Shown: positions 1-14,200, counted from the stretch's first letter. The stretch: DNA of 64,000 bases from Allodiplogaster sudhausi (GCA_945643635.1 CALZFC010000005.1:1802501-1866500); one strand, 5' to 3'. Numbers and translations are program-made. The notes: generated from the sequence alone by a model not told the origin.

Positions 1-1306
1 TGGACTAAGAATGTTCGAGAAGAACTACTTTAATATTTATTCCCTTCCATTGTTTTCTAAGAAGAACTAAAGCGTACTTCTTAGCATCAGTGATCATTCA
101 TTCATGAAGAGAGCATGCAACATTCGGAACATTAGAACGGTTGTTGTTCGTCGCTTACTTCACCTTTTTAATTTAATTTTTTTCTCTCACTTTAAACAAA
201 TTTTTATTGTTGGAAGGCAAAACTTTTAAATTGCCAAGCTTGAGACGGACTTAGGTGTCGAACTGAGCATATATTTACATTGAGATACACACATACATCG
301 TTGCGCTCAGTGTATAAAGACATTCCCACGGATATACTAAACTTGCACCTTCGCTGGGAATCTTATCGCATCACTCCAGCAAAAAAAAAAAGAAACACCA
401 CAAATGACTCGGGCACTTATATGTTTAACTAACCTATTCTCTGTCCTCCCCTCTATCTTCCCTTCTATTTCTCCCACACTCCTTCTCTTGTTCTCTCCTC
501 TCTCTCTCGCTCTCTCTCACTCTCGTTCTTTATCTCTCTTTTCTTCCCTCTGCTACCTGGCCTTTGCTCAATTGTTGCGGTCCAACTATTCTTCGTTTTG
601 CTTTAAAATATAATTTTTATTTAAAGAAAGAAAATAAAAGATTCATTCAATGGGACTTGAGAAATTGTTCTATTAAATACTCATTTATAGATATGTTAAA
701 TATGTAGCTCTATAACCTGTGCTTGATATGGCACAGATTCGCTGCTTTCTAACAAGACCAGTTCACTTTTTTTTTAATTCGCCGTTCCCGTGGAAATCGG
801 CTAATTGGACTGTCTCAGATTCTGAGATGTGCAATCTAACGCGGTTTATTTTTCTATCGTTCGCAACCTCATTTTCTTTCCGACCTTCTATTTTCAGTGC
901 TGTTTTTTTTCCTCTTTCTCTCTATCTCTCTTTCTTTCTCTCTCTATCTCTCTCACTCTCTATTTCTCTCTCTGCTTGCGTCATTGCCCGTGCGGAACAT
1001 TGCTTGCTCCTTATTCTCGGTGCCATCTAAGATGCCTTTTCCTCCCTTCAATTCTTGCCTTTCCCTTTGCCAGTCTCTTCCATCCTTGCATGCGCATGCT
1101 CCTCGTTGCGGATGCGCAATGGACTGCGTCGACGGCTCGGGCAGTCGGGGAAGAAGAGCAGAGGAAGTGGAGAAGGCGGCTGGGCAGCCAGGTTGGGGCA
1201 AGACATTTGCATACGGCAAACGACAAACATCAACGTCCGAGCTTCTTCCTCTGCGAAGAAAAAAAGCATGAAGAATTGAAGGTGCACCGCTGAGCAACTG
1301 CTGCAA
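1..1306. other. Upstream non-coding DNA with CT-rich tracts
   Basis: No exon with convincing protein sequence is visible. The segment has AT-rich stretches and CT-rich tracts (about 440-560 and 900-975) whose apparent reading frames are only Ser/Leu repeats. Bases 1060-1306 are more GC-balanced and lie directly upstream of the first MOLO-1-like exon. They may hold its promoter, 5' UTR or a short first exon carrying the start codon. I see no clear core promoter element. Confidence 0.4.
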
Positions 1307-3244
1307 GTGCAACTGCTGCTGTCCCTGTTCATGGCCACGTCAGCTGCTGCAGTTGCTGGCCCGCCCGCCCTCCTCCGTCCGCCCGCTCTGCTGCGGCCGA
1401 CTGGAGAACGGCCGCGGCCCCCTTGTGCTTACCCACTTCCGCCCTCCGAAGAGTACGACATCTTCTGCCAGAGCAGCTACCACAAGGTCGGAACTAAATA
1501 GGAGAAAGTCATAAGCAATTCAATTAATTATTCAATAATTAACACATGGTCACCATGGTTTCCTTTGTCTGAGCTGCGTGTTGCGAAGAACTTCCCTTTG
1601 TTAGCTGCGCACTTTTTACTCTCCGAATTCACTTTGCTTTCACGTCAAGGCTCATGCAAGGGCATGACGACTTAGTTCTTCCGTATCCAGCTGTTCTTAC
1701 TAATGATATTCACCATCCGTGCACTTTTTCAATTTTCGTTGATTACAGCGTCTACTTTCCTATTCAGCCTATCAATTTTTCCTTTCGGAAAGACTAGCAA
1801 AGAAGGGAAAAAAATATGAAGAGTAAAAATTTTATCTATAAATATTTTTTGCTTAAAAAAACCCAAGCATATCTAACCACGAACAGACGCCCTTCGTGTG
1901 TGACCCGTCTGCGCTTCTCTCGCGCACCGAAGTGGAGCTGCTGGCCGGCCGCCTCCGCGCCCTCAATCTCACCGGCGCCATCTGCTCTTCCGCTGCCGCC
2001 ACCGAGCCGCCCGTCTGGCGTCCCCTCATACGACCTTTCGACGACTACTTTAACGAATACGGTATTGAGTTTATTTGAATTTATTGTTCTGCTTAAATAA
2101 CACATTGATTCATATGTAAATATATGTACATACAACATCATTCTTCAATGCATGAATAAAGGTTCCGCCTCGCAAGCGGAAGTCGCGTGCGGCGCCTTCG
2201 ACGCCCGCTACCGCGTGGCCATCGTTGCCGTTGACGTCGCCGCTCTACGAGGGTATTTTTTATTCTTATGACTAGCAAATGCAATAAGACCTTATCAGAT
2301 ATAAATATATGTACATAGTTTACTGTCTTTCTCAGCCTCTCCGAATGCGATGGCAACGATGAGGAAGACGCGGCTTCGCCTGACGGCGCGGCACGTCCGG
2401 CTTCTCTGGCCGCGGCGTCGCTGGCCTTCGCGCGCGCCCTCTCGGATCGCTGGCGCGAGGCGGCGCCCGCCGACCTTCTCCTGCTGCTCGTGCGAGCCTG
2501 GACGCCGCCGCGCCGTGTCCTGCCGCTCCTGCTGCCCTTCTACACGTCAGAAGACCCCTAGAAATCTCTTTTTATTTATTTAAATGTTCTGTTAAAAAAT
2601 ATTTCAAAGAAAAAATCTATGCTAATGTAGTAGCCAATATAATTTTATCCGCATTTCATGCATACTTGAAGCATGAAATAAGCATTGCTTTGAGTGGCCG
2701 CCTCCTGCACCTCGGCCGCCTCTCCGTGCCCGTGGCCGTTCCTCCGGCGGCGCTCTCGCGCGCCTCTCCCTCCCTGCTGCCGCCGCTGCTCGACGCGCTC
2801 GAGCACGCCGCGCGCCGCATGCAGATCGCGCGCCCCATTCGGGTCAGCAGCACCTTTCTGGACACTATTGCACTATTATATTTTTCATTTAAATTTGCTT
2901 TTTATTAAGCTCATGCATTTAGTTGGCAAATAAAGAAAGAGCTTTTTTTAATATATGTATAAATAGCTAAAATATATAAATAAATGGCTACTCATTTCGA
3001 CGCAGATGGCCAGCGAGCGGCGGGCGACCACGGCAATTCCACGATGGGTTGTGTACGCTACGGGGGGACTGCTCGGCGCAGTCGTTGTTGCTCTCAAGTG
3101 CGCTGATTGGATAACTACCAGGCTCAACACGGGCAGGGTCAGCTAGTGAGAGAATCAGAGAGAGAGAGAGAGGGAGAGAGAGAGAGAGTGAGAGAGAGAG
3201 ATAGAGAGAGAGAGTGAGAGGTGGAGGGAGAGAAAGAAAGACAT

Positions 3245-3282
<38 letters not shown>

Positions 3283-3573
3283 GTAAGAAGACCCTGCAAC
3301 AGGTAATAATAGGTCTATAGCTTCTGTCGATTAATGTTTCTGTCTAAGTGAATACTTCTCCAATTGAAGAAGCCGAAATGGTCGCTGTCGACGTACCGCG
3401 AGACGCGTCGCTGCCGCGCGAACTTCGTGGGCGGCCTGATGATGTCGGCGGCGGGCGCGACTGGCGCGGCGCCGGCGCCCCAGCGGAAGTCCACGATGAT
3501 GTTCCATCGCTCATTCCGCAACAAGTCTTCCAATGGTATCGCCGGCGTCCACCAACAAGTGCAGCGTATCTAG
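1307..3573 (+). CDS. MOLO-1-like (TPM-domain) single-pass membrane protein, 7 exons
   Basis: Seven exons chain in phase: 1307-1486, 1887-2061, 2162-2252, 2336-2545, 2695-2842, 3006-3137 and 3370-3573 (TAG), about 379 codons. The left edge is uncertain. The frame stays open upstream of the first in-frame ATG (1331), and the hydrophobic stretch just before that ATG (LLLSLF) looks like part of a signal peptide, so the true start may sit in an unseen upstream exon. The middle exons encode a TPM-like fold: FVCDPSALLSRTEVELLAGR at its start, a YRVAIVAVDV strand, FARALSDRWREA and a TGR motif. Exon 6 supplies a membrane helix (WVVYATGGLLGAVVVALKCA) and exon 7 a short basic cytosolic tail. This layout matches nematode MOLO-1, an auxiliary protein that raises the activity of levamisole-sensitive acetylcholine receptors (known for C. 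elegans). Function here is by similarity. Intron 6 and the 3' flank contain GA/CT microsatellites. Confidence 0.72.
3150..3280. repeat. (GA)n tract in last intron of the MOLO-1-like gene
   Basis: An interrupted polypurine GAGAGA run fills most of the 232-nt intron between the transmembrane exon and the tail exon. Confidence 0.9.
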
Positions 3574-3577
3574 GACT

Positions 3578-3660
3578 ATCTCTCTCTATCTCTCTCTCTC
3601 TCTATCTCTCTCTCTCCCTCTCTCTCTCTATCTCTCTCCCTCTCACTCTCTATCTCTTTC
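3578..3660. repeat. (CT)n tract immediately after the MOLO-1-like stop codon
   Basis: Interrupted CTCTCTAT/CTCTCT repeats begin within a few bases of the TAG at 3571-3573, so they are probably transcribed in the 3' UTR. Confidence 0.85.
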
Positions 3661-5525
3661 TTCCTTTCGGATCACGAAAGCTTTCGAATTCTAATATATA
3701 AACATGTACATATGATTAGACCCACGGAATGTTTTGACGCAATATGTTTTTCCACATTGATTTTCCTTGCAAAGGAACATGCCCAAAATAGTTATTTCTC
3801 ACTTTGGTGCTTTCTTATCGTTAGCTTATTCCAACTTTGAGTTTTTTTTAACATTCAAACTAATTTGCATGATGCAGGTTGAAATGAAATGGTTTGAAGA
3901 ATTTTTTTTTTTTTTCAAAATTTTGTTATAAGACGCTCTCAGCTTTCGCCTTTGCAAGGGCTGATTTTTCGCTTGGCGCTTCAGACAGGTACTCTTTTGC
4001 ATTTGCTTCAGTTCGGTTTATTTTTTTATGTTGTATGTTTATCCACTATTCTCCGATGTATTGCTAATAAACTGTTAGACAGGCTCAGCGTTTTCTGTTT
4101 TGCTTTGGAGGAGTAGATTTTAATCGAAGCTTTGAAAAATTCTCTTTTTCCCAGTTAAAAGTATTCTTTGACTTTGTCATAGTTCACAATTTCTCGTACA
4201 TTTCCTTGACTTCCTCGTCTTTTCTTTCTTTCTCAGTTTGTTTGTGGCATACCCACCGGCTGTGTGCTGTCCTCAGATGGCCCCAAATAACCTATCTCTC
4301 TCCCTCTCTTTCATTCTCTTTCTCTCTCTTCGTCTCCCTCTATATTTCCCTCTCTTTCTCTCTGTCTCTCTGCCCTCCCTCTGGCCCATAGAGTGGATCA
4401 TCACCCATCAACAGGCGGCAGCTGCTCGTACGCGGCGGATAGGGGGCATCGAGGCCATGACCCAATCCGATCACATCACCTGCCTCTGGCTCTCTCTCTC
4501 CCTCGCTCTCTCTCTCTCGCTCTCTTCTCTCTCTCTTTCGCACTCTCTCTCTCTTCTTCTTCTTCCTGTTCAGCCTCTCACATCCTATTTTCCTCAATAT
4601 CATGTTCTCTCTTAATTTCCGCCTTGCTATGTAGCCATTTTGTCATTCTGTTAATGGCTCAGTAAGATGAACACTTGAACAAAGAAGTCGAATGAAAGGT
4701 GGCGGATATTGAATTACATTCTGAAAGAAATGTGGACAAGTGTATGTGTAAGCAGAAAGATATGTAAGTCTTAGTCTAACGATGATTTTGTATTATCATT
4801 CTCGTTCATCTTCACAACAATTTGCTGATCTTCCCAGGAGCGTAGAAGAAGCAGACCGATCAAGAAAGAGGAGAGAGGGAGAAAATAAATAGAGACCCAG
4901 GAAAGATAACAAGATATGTATGTACATATGTATCATGAGACTCATCTTATCGTTAGGCGTCTTATGGAACTTATGTTACTCTTGCGCCGTGGTTGTCGTT
5001 ATTGCTTAAGAGACGAAGATGGACTCTTGAGGCTGAAGGAGGTGAGAGAAAGAGAGAGAAAGAGACAAATAGAAAGAGAGATAATAGAGAGCGAAAGTGC
5101 TTCTGCCCTACTTGCCGCGCGGGGCCCCGACTGTTTACGGCGTGTGCCAAGCCGCCAACGGGCACGAGCAGTACCGAGAGAGAGAGAGCGAGAGAGAGAG
5201 GGAGAAAGGGAGAGAGAGGGTGGGAGAGAGGGAGAGAGAGAGGGAGAGAGAGAGAGAGAGGGAGAGAGAGAGAGGAACTGACAGGGCACAGAGTGTACCA
5301 CAACTGATCAGGGGCCGTTTGCTCTCGACCCCTAGGGCTGCCGCTTGTTTACGCCTCTTGCCCTTTCCGTTCACTCATTCCCCACTCTCTCTCTCTCTAC
5401 GTCTCTGTCTTTGTCCTCCTCCAACTGCTTGCCCTCCTCTTCCTCATATCATTACCCGGCCCGAGACACTGCCAGCCGGCACGCTCCTTGGCACCGGGTC
5501 ATCGAGGGGTGGAGCCACGATAGAC

Positions 5526-5570
<45 letters not shown>

Positions 5571-6291
5571 AAGAGAGAGGGTGGAGAAGACGGGAAAAAG
5601 AAACAACTAGAACGGCACAAGCAACAACGGCGTGGGTGCACCACAAGTGCAGCTGCAACACAGCACCACAATAAACGGGAGAAGAGATTGGGAGAGGGAG
5701 AGAGAGAGAGAGAGACAGAGAGAGAGAGAGAGTGAGACTGAGAAGACAGAAGAGGCCAGAGGCAGGTTCCCGATAGTTTCAGTCAAGATTCTCGCCAAGG
5801 GCACACTGTTGCACGCAGTGCCTACCGTATTCTAAATCCATTCATGAGAATGCATTTATTCCGAAGAAGCCTTCATTCTTTTGTGGATACTGTATTCATG
5901 CAATAAAAAAATCTTTCTAAAGCAAAGGTGATAATCTTACCTACAATTATACAGTAAACTTTCTGATTTGTTAATTATCCATAGACACAAGTCGAGTCAC
6001 TCCTCTCTATTTCTCTCGCTGTTCATTTCTCTCTCTCTCTCTCTTTTTTTCTCTCTCTCTTTGTTTCCTTCTCACTTTGCATTCCAGGAAGAATGCGCCT
6101 TATTTTTATCTTTCTCACGGCAAGTTTCCCTTTCTAAACTTTTCCTTTTCTCTTTCACTCCCAGAGACTCTCTAATTAATATCTCTCCCTCATGGATTCG
6201 GCACACTTTCTCTTTTATTCGCTTAAGATCCGCGATCGTTTCTCGGCGATTATTCGGCGATTAATTTCAATTTCCCCTCTCTCTCTCCCTC

Positions 6292-6325
<34 letters not shown>

Positions 6326-8118
6326 TCACCTTTCACCGGCCTCCAAGATCCGTGGAGTGTGTCTTGATCGGTGCATCTTAGCACGCTCCCGGCCATTTCC
6401 CTTTCTTTCTTTATGCGGCACTGTCCTCATTTCTTGCATGGTTCCTAAATCTTGTAAGAGCCGGGAGGATACGGGAAGCCCCAAAGGCGGTCTTCCAGTC
6501 TTGCTCTCTTTCTCAGTCTCTCTTTGGTCTCGCAATCCCTTTCACACTCTATTTCTCTCTCTCTCTCTCTCTCTGACCGAATCATCCCTTTCACCTTTCT
6601 CTGCTTCAAAGAGAGGGAAAGAGAGAGAGAGAGAGAGTTGCAGACGCCCTTTCGTTCCTGTCCCCATTCACTTTCTGCTCCCTTTTACTCTCATTAACCT
6701 CATCCTCCCTCTCTCTCTCTCTCAAAGTGGATCGTTGTCCTCATTCTCGGAGGCATTAAGAAGACTTTTCACATCCGGCATCCATGACAATCGAGCACAG
6801 TACACGCAAAATTGACAGAACTATCAGACTGAAGAATATTTGCACAGTTCTAAATTTTGCCTTAATGATTCGCTTTTTTCAAGATCAGTGTGTTTACAAG
6901 AGGAAGACCAATTTGTCCAAGATGGTCGAATTACTGAACAGTCATTTCAAAAAAAAAATTCCATTTTAATAACGGCAAGAATATTGTTTTTTTTCTGAAT
7001 GCATATAGATAACAAGATCCTAGAAAAGCAGGATTAAAAGAAATTTCTTAATCAGTTCCTTTAGTTCTTGATCCACGGTTCAGATCCCAGAACTCTCGTT
7101 CATTTAAATTAGTCGTCCGCTCTTTCACTTTCTCCGATTGTTTCTGTTCCGGTTGTACCAAATCTCTCAACTTTCTCGCCTTTCCTTTTCGCTGTTCGCA
7201 TCTCTGCTCTCCAATGCAACTCTTCCCATTGTGCTTTCTCTGCGTTTCTCCCAGACGCCCTTTCCTTTCTCCCCCACAGGCTCTCCCTTCCTGTCTGGCT
7301 GTCCTCGAATTGGGTAACCGTGTCAGAGGCCGCTGAGCCTCCACTCTGCTTCTCTGCCACTCTTTGATCTTTTTCTGCTCTTGTCTGCAGCGATCGCCGT
7401 TCTCTCTCTCCCTCCCTCCCTCTCTATCTCTCTGTCTCTCTCTCTCTATCTCTCTCTCTCTCTCTCTCTCTGGCCACCTTCACTCTCGTTTTCGCTCTCT
7501 TCTTGTTGCTCCAAGAAGGAGAGAGCCGGCGGCGCTTTCAATTTCCTCCTATCTCTTTCCCTGGAACAGTATGACTGTGAGCGAGAGAGAGAGTGTGTGT
7601 TAGAGAAAGAGATCGCCAAAGCGTGATAGAGAGAAGGGCGATGGAGAGAAACGGAGAAAAAAGGATGAAAAGAGAGAGAGGATGAAGGCAAAAATCGCTC
7701 CTCAATTTCTTCAACTTTCACATGCTGAGAAAGTTCAAGCCGGACCGTATTTTTTCTCGTAGCCTTTCGCCATCGTACTCGGTACATTCCTTCCGGTTTT
7801 AGTCTTTTGTTCATTTCTCTGACACCAATTTTTCGTCGAACTCCTCTCTTGCTCCTTTCAAAGATGAAAAGGAATATGTTCGTTAATTCCAATCAAATGG
7901 CAAGAATTTGCATGAATTCATAATCTTAAATTAAATATTTGTGATGCCTTATTTAGGTCTCATTTGTTGCCCTGCTCGAATTTTCTTCTAATACTTCTCT
8001 GAGTCTTCTCGCATTTCCTTGCCTGGCACCACTTTTTGCTTCACCTTTTTTTCACGGCTGTCCATCATGGTTTCTTACTTTCCTCTTCTTCTTCGTCAGT
8101 GTGACCTTCGAGTGCGAG

Positions 8119-8119
<1 letters not shown>

Positions 8120-8160
<41 letters not shown>
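8120..8160. repeat. (GA)n microsatellite
   Basis: A nearly pure GA run of about 40 bases, one of the cleaner examples in the left gene-poor region. Confidence 0.9.
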
Positions 8161-10592
8161 AGAGAGTGTGCAGAAGAGAGACGCAGATAGCGAATCGTCG
8201 AAAGGGAACGGGAGAGAAGAGTCTGCAGCCTGCTCCTCATCGTAGAAAAAGCATGGTGGAGACGACCCTGCGATCCTTTTACTACCATGCATCTACCCCC
8301 CCCCTTCCACTCTTCCCGCTCCCCCAGCACTCTGTTTTTTTTTTCTTCTTCTCCGATTCAGCGACTACCCCAGAGCAAGAGCTATCTCTCACGGCGACTC
8401 TCTCCATCTATTCTCTCCTCTCTGCTTCTTCTCCTCATCTCTCTCTCTCTCTCCCAATCTCTTCTTCTCTGTCTCTCACTATTTCAGCTCTCTTGCATCA
8501 TCTGCTTTCTCTCCCACTCTGCTTCGTACATTTCCCAATAGTGATTTCTCTTCCCTTCTTCCATCATCTCTTTCAGATATCCTTTCGACTCGCCTTCTTT
8601 CAATCTCTCTTTTTTTACTCGTCTGTCCCTCCCGTTCTGTCCTCCGACTTATCCATGACCTCGTCTCCAGCTATCTACCCTTTAGCACAATGTGCCTTTG
8701 CTACAGCAGCAGCTTGAGGAATGTGATCAGTCTGAAATATTATCAGCGACACATATCAATCTCTCTCGCTCTCTCTATTTCGTCTCTATATTTTCTCCAT
8801 CTCCACTTCTCCCCCATTCTCGATTCCCTTCGCCTATTTTGAACTTTCCATCCAGTTCCGGAACACTCATCGGCATTGCATTTTCCCTATTCCCGCTATC
8901 GCCAGCTTCCCTCATGCGCAACAAGGAAGAGCACACTCACAAACAAACAAGGGAGTCTTGCTTTTTGTGGCGTAGAGAGAATAGAGAGTGAGGAGAAATA
9001 GCAGAGAGATAGAGAAAGGGTGAGATTGAGAGAGAGGAGAGATGGAAGAGAGGGAAGGGGAGAGATTGCGAGAGAGAGAGAGGGGAGAGATGGAAGAGAA
9101 GAGCGAGAGAGAAGCTACTTTTCCTTGATCGCCCCACCCATCGGAGCTATCTCCCGGGGCACAACCTCCCGAAGGCGAATGTTTTCAGGTGCATGGCTGC
9201 TCTTTCTGTTTGTTCCACCTCCTGGAGGGACAAAGAAAGAAAGAAATGCTAGAAAAATGGAAGAGAGGAGGAGAGTGCGGAAGAGAGCAAAGAAAGAAAA
9301 ATACGGAGGTGAGAGAGAGAGAGTGAGAAACAACGAGAGAGAGAGACAGAGAGCGAGACACACACACAGCCAGAGGGTTGCGAAATGACGGTCGCACGAA
9401 AGCGAGACATTTTCCAGGATCGCCGTTTCGAAAAAAAGTGGTGACCAGCGCGCCCGCAATAGAAATGCCAAGAGAAGCACTGCTTCCGCTCTTCCTTTCT
9501 TCTTCTTCTTGGAAGAAACTATGAGATGAGAGAGACCGAGAGAGAGAGAGAGCGAGAGATAGAGAGAGGAAGAGAGAAATAAAGCGACCGAGAGAGAGAG
9601 AGAGAGAGAGAGATGGACAGACCCGGGGCCTCTCACGAGGTCGCTGCCCACAATGTGCCTTGTTGTAGGCGATGGCCACTTGTCGGCTCAGCCCTTTCTG
9701 TTCTCCGGTCGTTTCCTGCGCATGAGACTCATAATCGTCTTCTGCGATTGCCGCTTTGTCTCCAAGCTCTCTCGCCCTTTTCTGAAACATCCCTTATCTT
9801 TCTAACCTCTCTCTCTCTCTCCATCTTTCCTTCTCCCTCTACCTCTCCCTCTTTCCCTTCGCCTCGCTCTCTGCTTCTCTCATTCTTTCCTCCTCAATCG
9901 ACCTCTCTCCTCTGTAAAGTATGCCTGTCCACATCTGCTTCCAGGATAGACTCCATACAGTCTACTCTCTACGGTGTCTCTCTCTCTTTATTCTCCAAAC
10001 AGTCATAACACTCGTTGTGCTCCTTCTTTCCCTTTGTTCTCTCTCTCTCTCTCCCTCTCTCTCTCTCTCTCGCTCTCTCTCTCCTTCTCAGTCTATCTCT
10101 CTCGCTGTCTGTTCTTTTCTTCTCCTTTTTTCCTCGCCAGTCTTTCGACTTCACCATCTCTCGAGATCTAAAAATGGCTGCCATTTTTTCTGATTCCCAT
10201 TTTTACAAATCCATTTTTCTGATTCCCATTTTTGCAAATTATATATTGGTATGTATTTACATATGTATATATTGGAATATGAGTACACCCCATTGATATA
10301 TTGGTACCATTGTCTGGCATGGATAGTTTGAATGAGCATTTGACGGTATCATATAAAGAGCTACTAAATGAGGAAATGGCTCGCCATTTGGTAGCTAGTG
10401 CATTCGCGGATATGAACAAGCATCTATATCAAAGAGAACAAATGCCATCTACAGCTCTCTCTCTCCCTCCCTCTCCCTCTCTATCCTACCTCTCACTCTT
10501 TATCTCTCTCTTTCTTTCTCTTTTTTTTCCTGCACGGGTGTCCTCAAGAGAGGTCACACCGAGAGTGCGATAGCAGTTGTATGAACGTCAGG

Positions 10593-10594
<2 letters not shown>

Positions 10595-10632
<38 letters not shown>
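10595..10632. repeat. (GA)n microsatellite
   Basis: A nearly perfect GA dinucleotide run of close to 40 bases. Confidence 0.9.
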
Positions 10633-10634
<2 letters not shown>

Positions 10635-13279
10635 TGCCAATGAAGAGAGTGAGAGAGTGACGGCAAGAAAGGCATTATTGAGCAACACGCCGGACAGACA
10701 GTTCAAGGGCGGGTCAGCCGGGGGCGTTCAGGAGTTGTTTGTATTTCTCTCTCTCCCTCCCTCTCTCTCTCTCTCTCGTTCTTTCTCTCTTCACCTCGTT
10801 CATCCCACCTCTATCATTTGCCTCTCATGCTCTCCATACTATGACCCCGTCGACACCATAGCAATGTTATGCGATTGAAATAGCTTTTTCTGCTCTTCCT
10901 TTCTCTCCCAGTGTCCTTCCTTGTTTCACATCCGTTCTTTTCCAAAGCAACTTGATGAAATCAGCATTTCACAACCAGCTTTCCATCCAGCTAACAAAGC
11001 GAGGATTACGACATGCAAAATTTATCTTCCCAACCAGAATGCTCGCGGCCCCAGGCGTGCCTGACCTTCTTTTGGTCGGCTCCCCAGCAGGACTGGTTGG
11101 ATGGCAGTCGTGAAGTGGGTCAGACAGCCAATTCGGCAGTCGGATGCACTCTCTCTCTGTGCATGTTCATGAGTACGACATTGTTCTGGTCTCTGACTCA
11201 ACCGTCTGTTTTGTCAATTTGCTTCTTTCATTTTGATTCCATCTTTAGACCGATATCCTTCGTTCTTTCTCTCTACTTCTTTTTCTCTCTGACTTGGCCA
11301 CAAATGGAAAAAGTTCAAAGAGTTCGCCGCTCTTCTTTGAGTCGAAAGTCCTTGTAATTTCTCAAGCAGCCGCCGGCAATTACAGAAGTTCTCCTCCGAA
11401 ATGTCTGGTGGAAGACGGCGAAAAAAAACTTCCCTTTTCAACCAAAAAACCGTTGACCGTCCACGGTCGGCCGACCTTGCATGGCAATTTGGAGAAGACA
11501 CGTTCGGCTCTGAAATGGCTATCACTCTCTCTTTCTCACTCTCTCTCTCTCTCTCTCACCTTTGTCTCTCTCTCGGTCTCTTTCACTCAGTCTCTCTCCT
11601 TCTTCCTTACTTTCCTTTTCGTTTCACTTTCACTCACATTCTGATTCTTTTCTTTTCTGTAGTTTGTCTCCTCCCTCATGGTCAGCTGCTTATATTTTGC
11701 TGAATATTTCAGAGATGATAGTTGCGTATTTTGACTAATCCTTTAGATTGACAGTTGTTTTTGCGGTATTTGAAGATGTTGTTCTCTGCTACTTTTTCGT
11801 TATCGTTCCTACCCATTTCCTTATCGCAAAGTGCATATGGCACTCATCTCGAAAAGTTCTTCACTTTCTCTTGCTGCCACCATTCTTTTTTCCCTTGTTA
11901 TTGTCTAGGCAGTAGTGTTCTCAATTTGTGTCTTTCTTTCTCGAATCGATTCTTTGAACTTCTCTTGCTCTCTTTTTTCTATCACATTTTCTCTCATTTC
12001 TCTCTCTCTCTCTCTCTCTTTTTCTCTCTTTCTCTTCATCTCTCTCTCTCTTTCTCTTTCTCTTCATCTCTCCCTCCTCGATCACCTAATTTTTCTGTCT
12101 CTACAAATGCCATCGACTCTCCTTGTTGAGTAGACGGTTCTTGTCACTTTTTGCCGTTGCCACTCGTTGCGTGCACAGAAGAGTTCTAGCAGCGCAGCCA
12201 TCCTTCCATCCACCCAGAGAGTGCGAGTGACAACGAGAAAGAAAGGAAAATTAAGATACAGAAAGATGAGCACCTGGAGATAGGAAGGAACTTACGAGAG
12301 ACTGGCGGAACAATTCGCAAACAAAAGAGAAAAATTTTAAATTTCGAAGCTAACAATGAACTGACTAAGAGAAATAGAGAAGAAAGGAGAGAGCGCATTG
12401 GATAGAAAGAGAGAAAAAACATATAGTATGTATGAAAGGATGACATACTGCAATGGATATAGTGAGGGATAGAGAGATAAGGAGAGGAACAGAAAGAAAA
12501 AAAGCCAAGGCCGCTCGACCTTAGTTGTTTTAGTTTGCCTGCCTTGTCAATCACAAGGCACGGCTGCACGGGCAGTCCCGAAGTCTACTCTAATGATGCC
12601 GTTCTTACAAGTATTCATCATCCATTTCAAGCGGTTCCGGCTGCACTCTGGCCAAAGATTGGTCAATGCCAAATGTCCATTTGCCAACTTAATGAGAGAA
12701 AATTTTTCGTAAATAAATATATTTATAATTCTTGTTGGTTATTTATGTAGATTTTGCTGTTGCTTTTCTCCCTCTCATCCCTTAAACTGAGCCTCTGTGA
12801 AACCTGCTCTCCTCAGCGCATCCGGGATTCGACATTTTCTCTATTCCTTTCGTTCTCTCTCTCTCTCTCTCTTTCTCCCTCTCTTTCGCTCCATTCTCAC
12901 TCTATGCACTTTCTCTTTCGAAGCGAAAGGAGGAGAACCGGTTCAGGCGTCCCGGTTTGGTCAGCTGCTGGCTACTTCATAATGATGCGACGTCTTCTCT
13001 GTTCGCCTCCGGGCAGTGGGAGCGGAGAGAAAATGCAGATTGAGGAGAGCGAGAGAGAAGGACAGAACGAACGAGAGAGCGAACAAAGAGAGAAAGAGAG
13101 AGTGGGAGAGAGAGGGTAATCGCCAGATCCAGGCGTTGGCCAAAACGAGCTCTGGGGGGTTAGAGGGAGAGCGAAAGTTGGATATGACGGGATAAAGGCG
13201 AAGAATCGGTTGTGGCCTCTCTCCTCCTCCACGCGCCTGTCGCATCCTGTTCACAAATCGGGTCAAACTTTCTTTCACT

Positions 13280-13283
13280 CTCG

Positions 13284-13355
<72 letters not shown>
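13280..13355. repeat. (CT)n microsatellite
   Basis: About 75 bases of CT repeat interrupted by a few TTT units. It is the longest clean CT run left of the bZIP gene. Confidence 0.9.
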
Positions 13356-13357
<2 letters not shown>

Positions 13358-14200
13358 TTTCACTCAGCTTGAGCGCGCCCAAAGGAGATCCCAGAAACAA
13401 GGCGCAAGCTAGAGATCATATGAAATGAAGGGACGCAGAGTGTCAAAGAAGAAAATATCGGTAATGATGAGTAGACAGTAGAGAGCAAGCGAAATGCATC
13501 ATGTTTTCAAGCAGGATCTGAGACTGAGGATGATGCTCTTGCTGGAAATGGATGTGGAGAGAGAGAGAGAGAGCGAGAGAGAAGGGAAAGTAATGAATGA
13601 ACGAATGACCTGCATGGTACGTAAAGAAAAGGGAAAGTCTCTGCATCTCTACTATCTCTCTCTCTCTCTCTCTCTCTCTTTTCTCCCTCTCTTTCTCACT
13701 TTCTCTCTCTTCATTCAACTTTCTCTTTCGCTCAGAAACTCTCTCCCTCTTTGCTCTCGTTTCACTTTCACTAATTACGCGGTCGCACTTTCACTTTTCC
13801 ATTTTCACAATGCTGTCGTCTCGTGTGTTACTTATTTCTTTTCTTCTGATTTATCCGAACGTGATGAAAACATACTCGCGATATGAGCTGACTTCCCTTC
13901 ATATACTTCACGCCTTTCTCTGCAAGCCTTTCTATATAAAATATTAATTTTATCAATTGGAATGCGATCACCATGAATTGTCATAGCACTCATCTCAGAA
14001 TTGACATTGCAAACTATGAGGGTGCCCAACCAAACACTTCGCGAACAGCAGTTTATTGTCTTACTGTATTTGTATTACTTTTTTTAAATTTGCAACCACA
14101 ACTGTTTGAATTCGTTGATTTTTCAACAAAACCTCTATAAATCATTTTCAGGAGGGTGAGGGTGGCAGCGAGGCCGAGAGAGAAAGAAAGAAAGAGAGGG

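Larger units (their letters stand above)
3661..14200. other. Gene-poor region rich in CT/GA microsatellites
   Basis: About 10.5 kb with no exon I can assign. Polypyrimidine or polypurine tracts recur every few hundred bases, for example near 4300-4380, 4490-4560, 5170-5275, 5520-5580, 5690-5740, 6010-6065, 6270-6330, 7400-7475, 8120-8160, 9540-9612, 10040-10090, 10595-10632, 12000-12070, 13280-13355 and 13655-13725. All long reading frames here are Ser/Leu, Arg/Glu or Pro/Ser artefacts of those repeats. One short non-repetitive frame at 10319-10450 (+), beginning MDSLNEHLTVSYKELL, runs into a CT tract and has no recognisable homology. Bases 13900-14200 are AT-rich and precede the bZIP gene. 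Confidence 0.6.

Noticed and set aside
10319..10450. Short non-repeat frame MDSLNEHLTVSYKELL
   Set aside because: No homology recognised and no splice-compatible neighbours. It runs straight into a CT tract.
3700..14100. Dozens of Ser/Leu-rich or Arg/Glu-rich open frames
   Set aside because: They are translations of (CT)n or (GA)n microsatellites, with no start context, splice chain or conserved domain.
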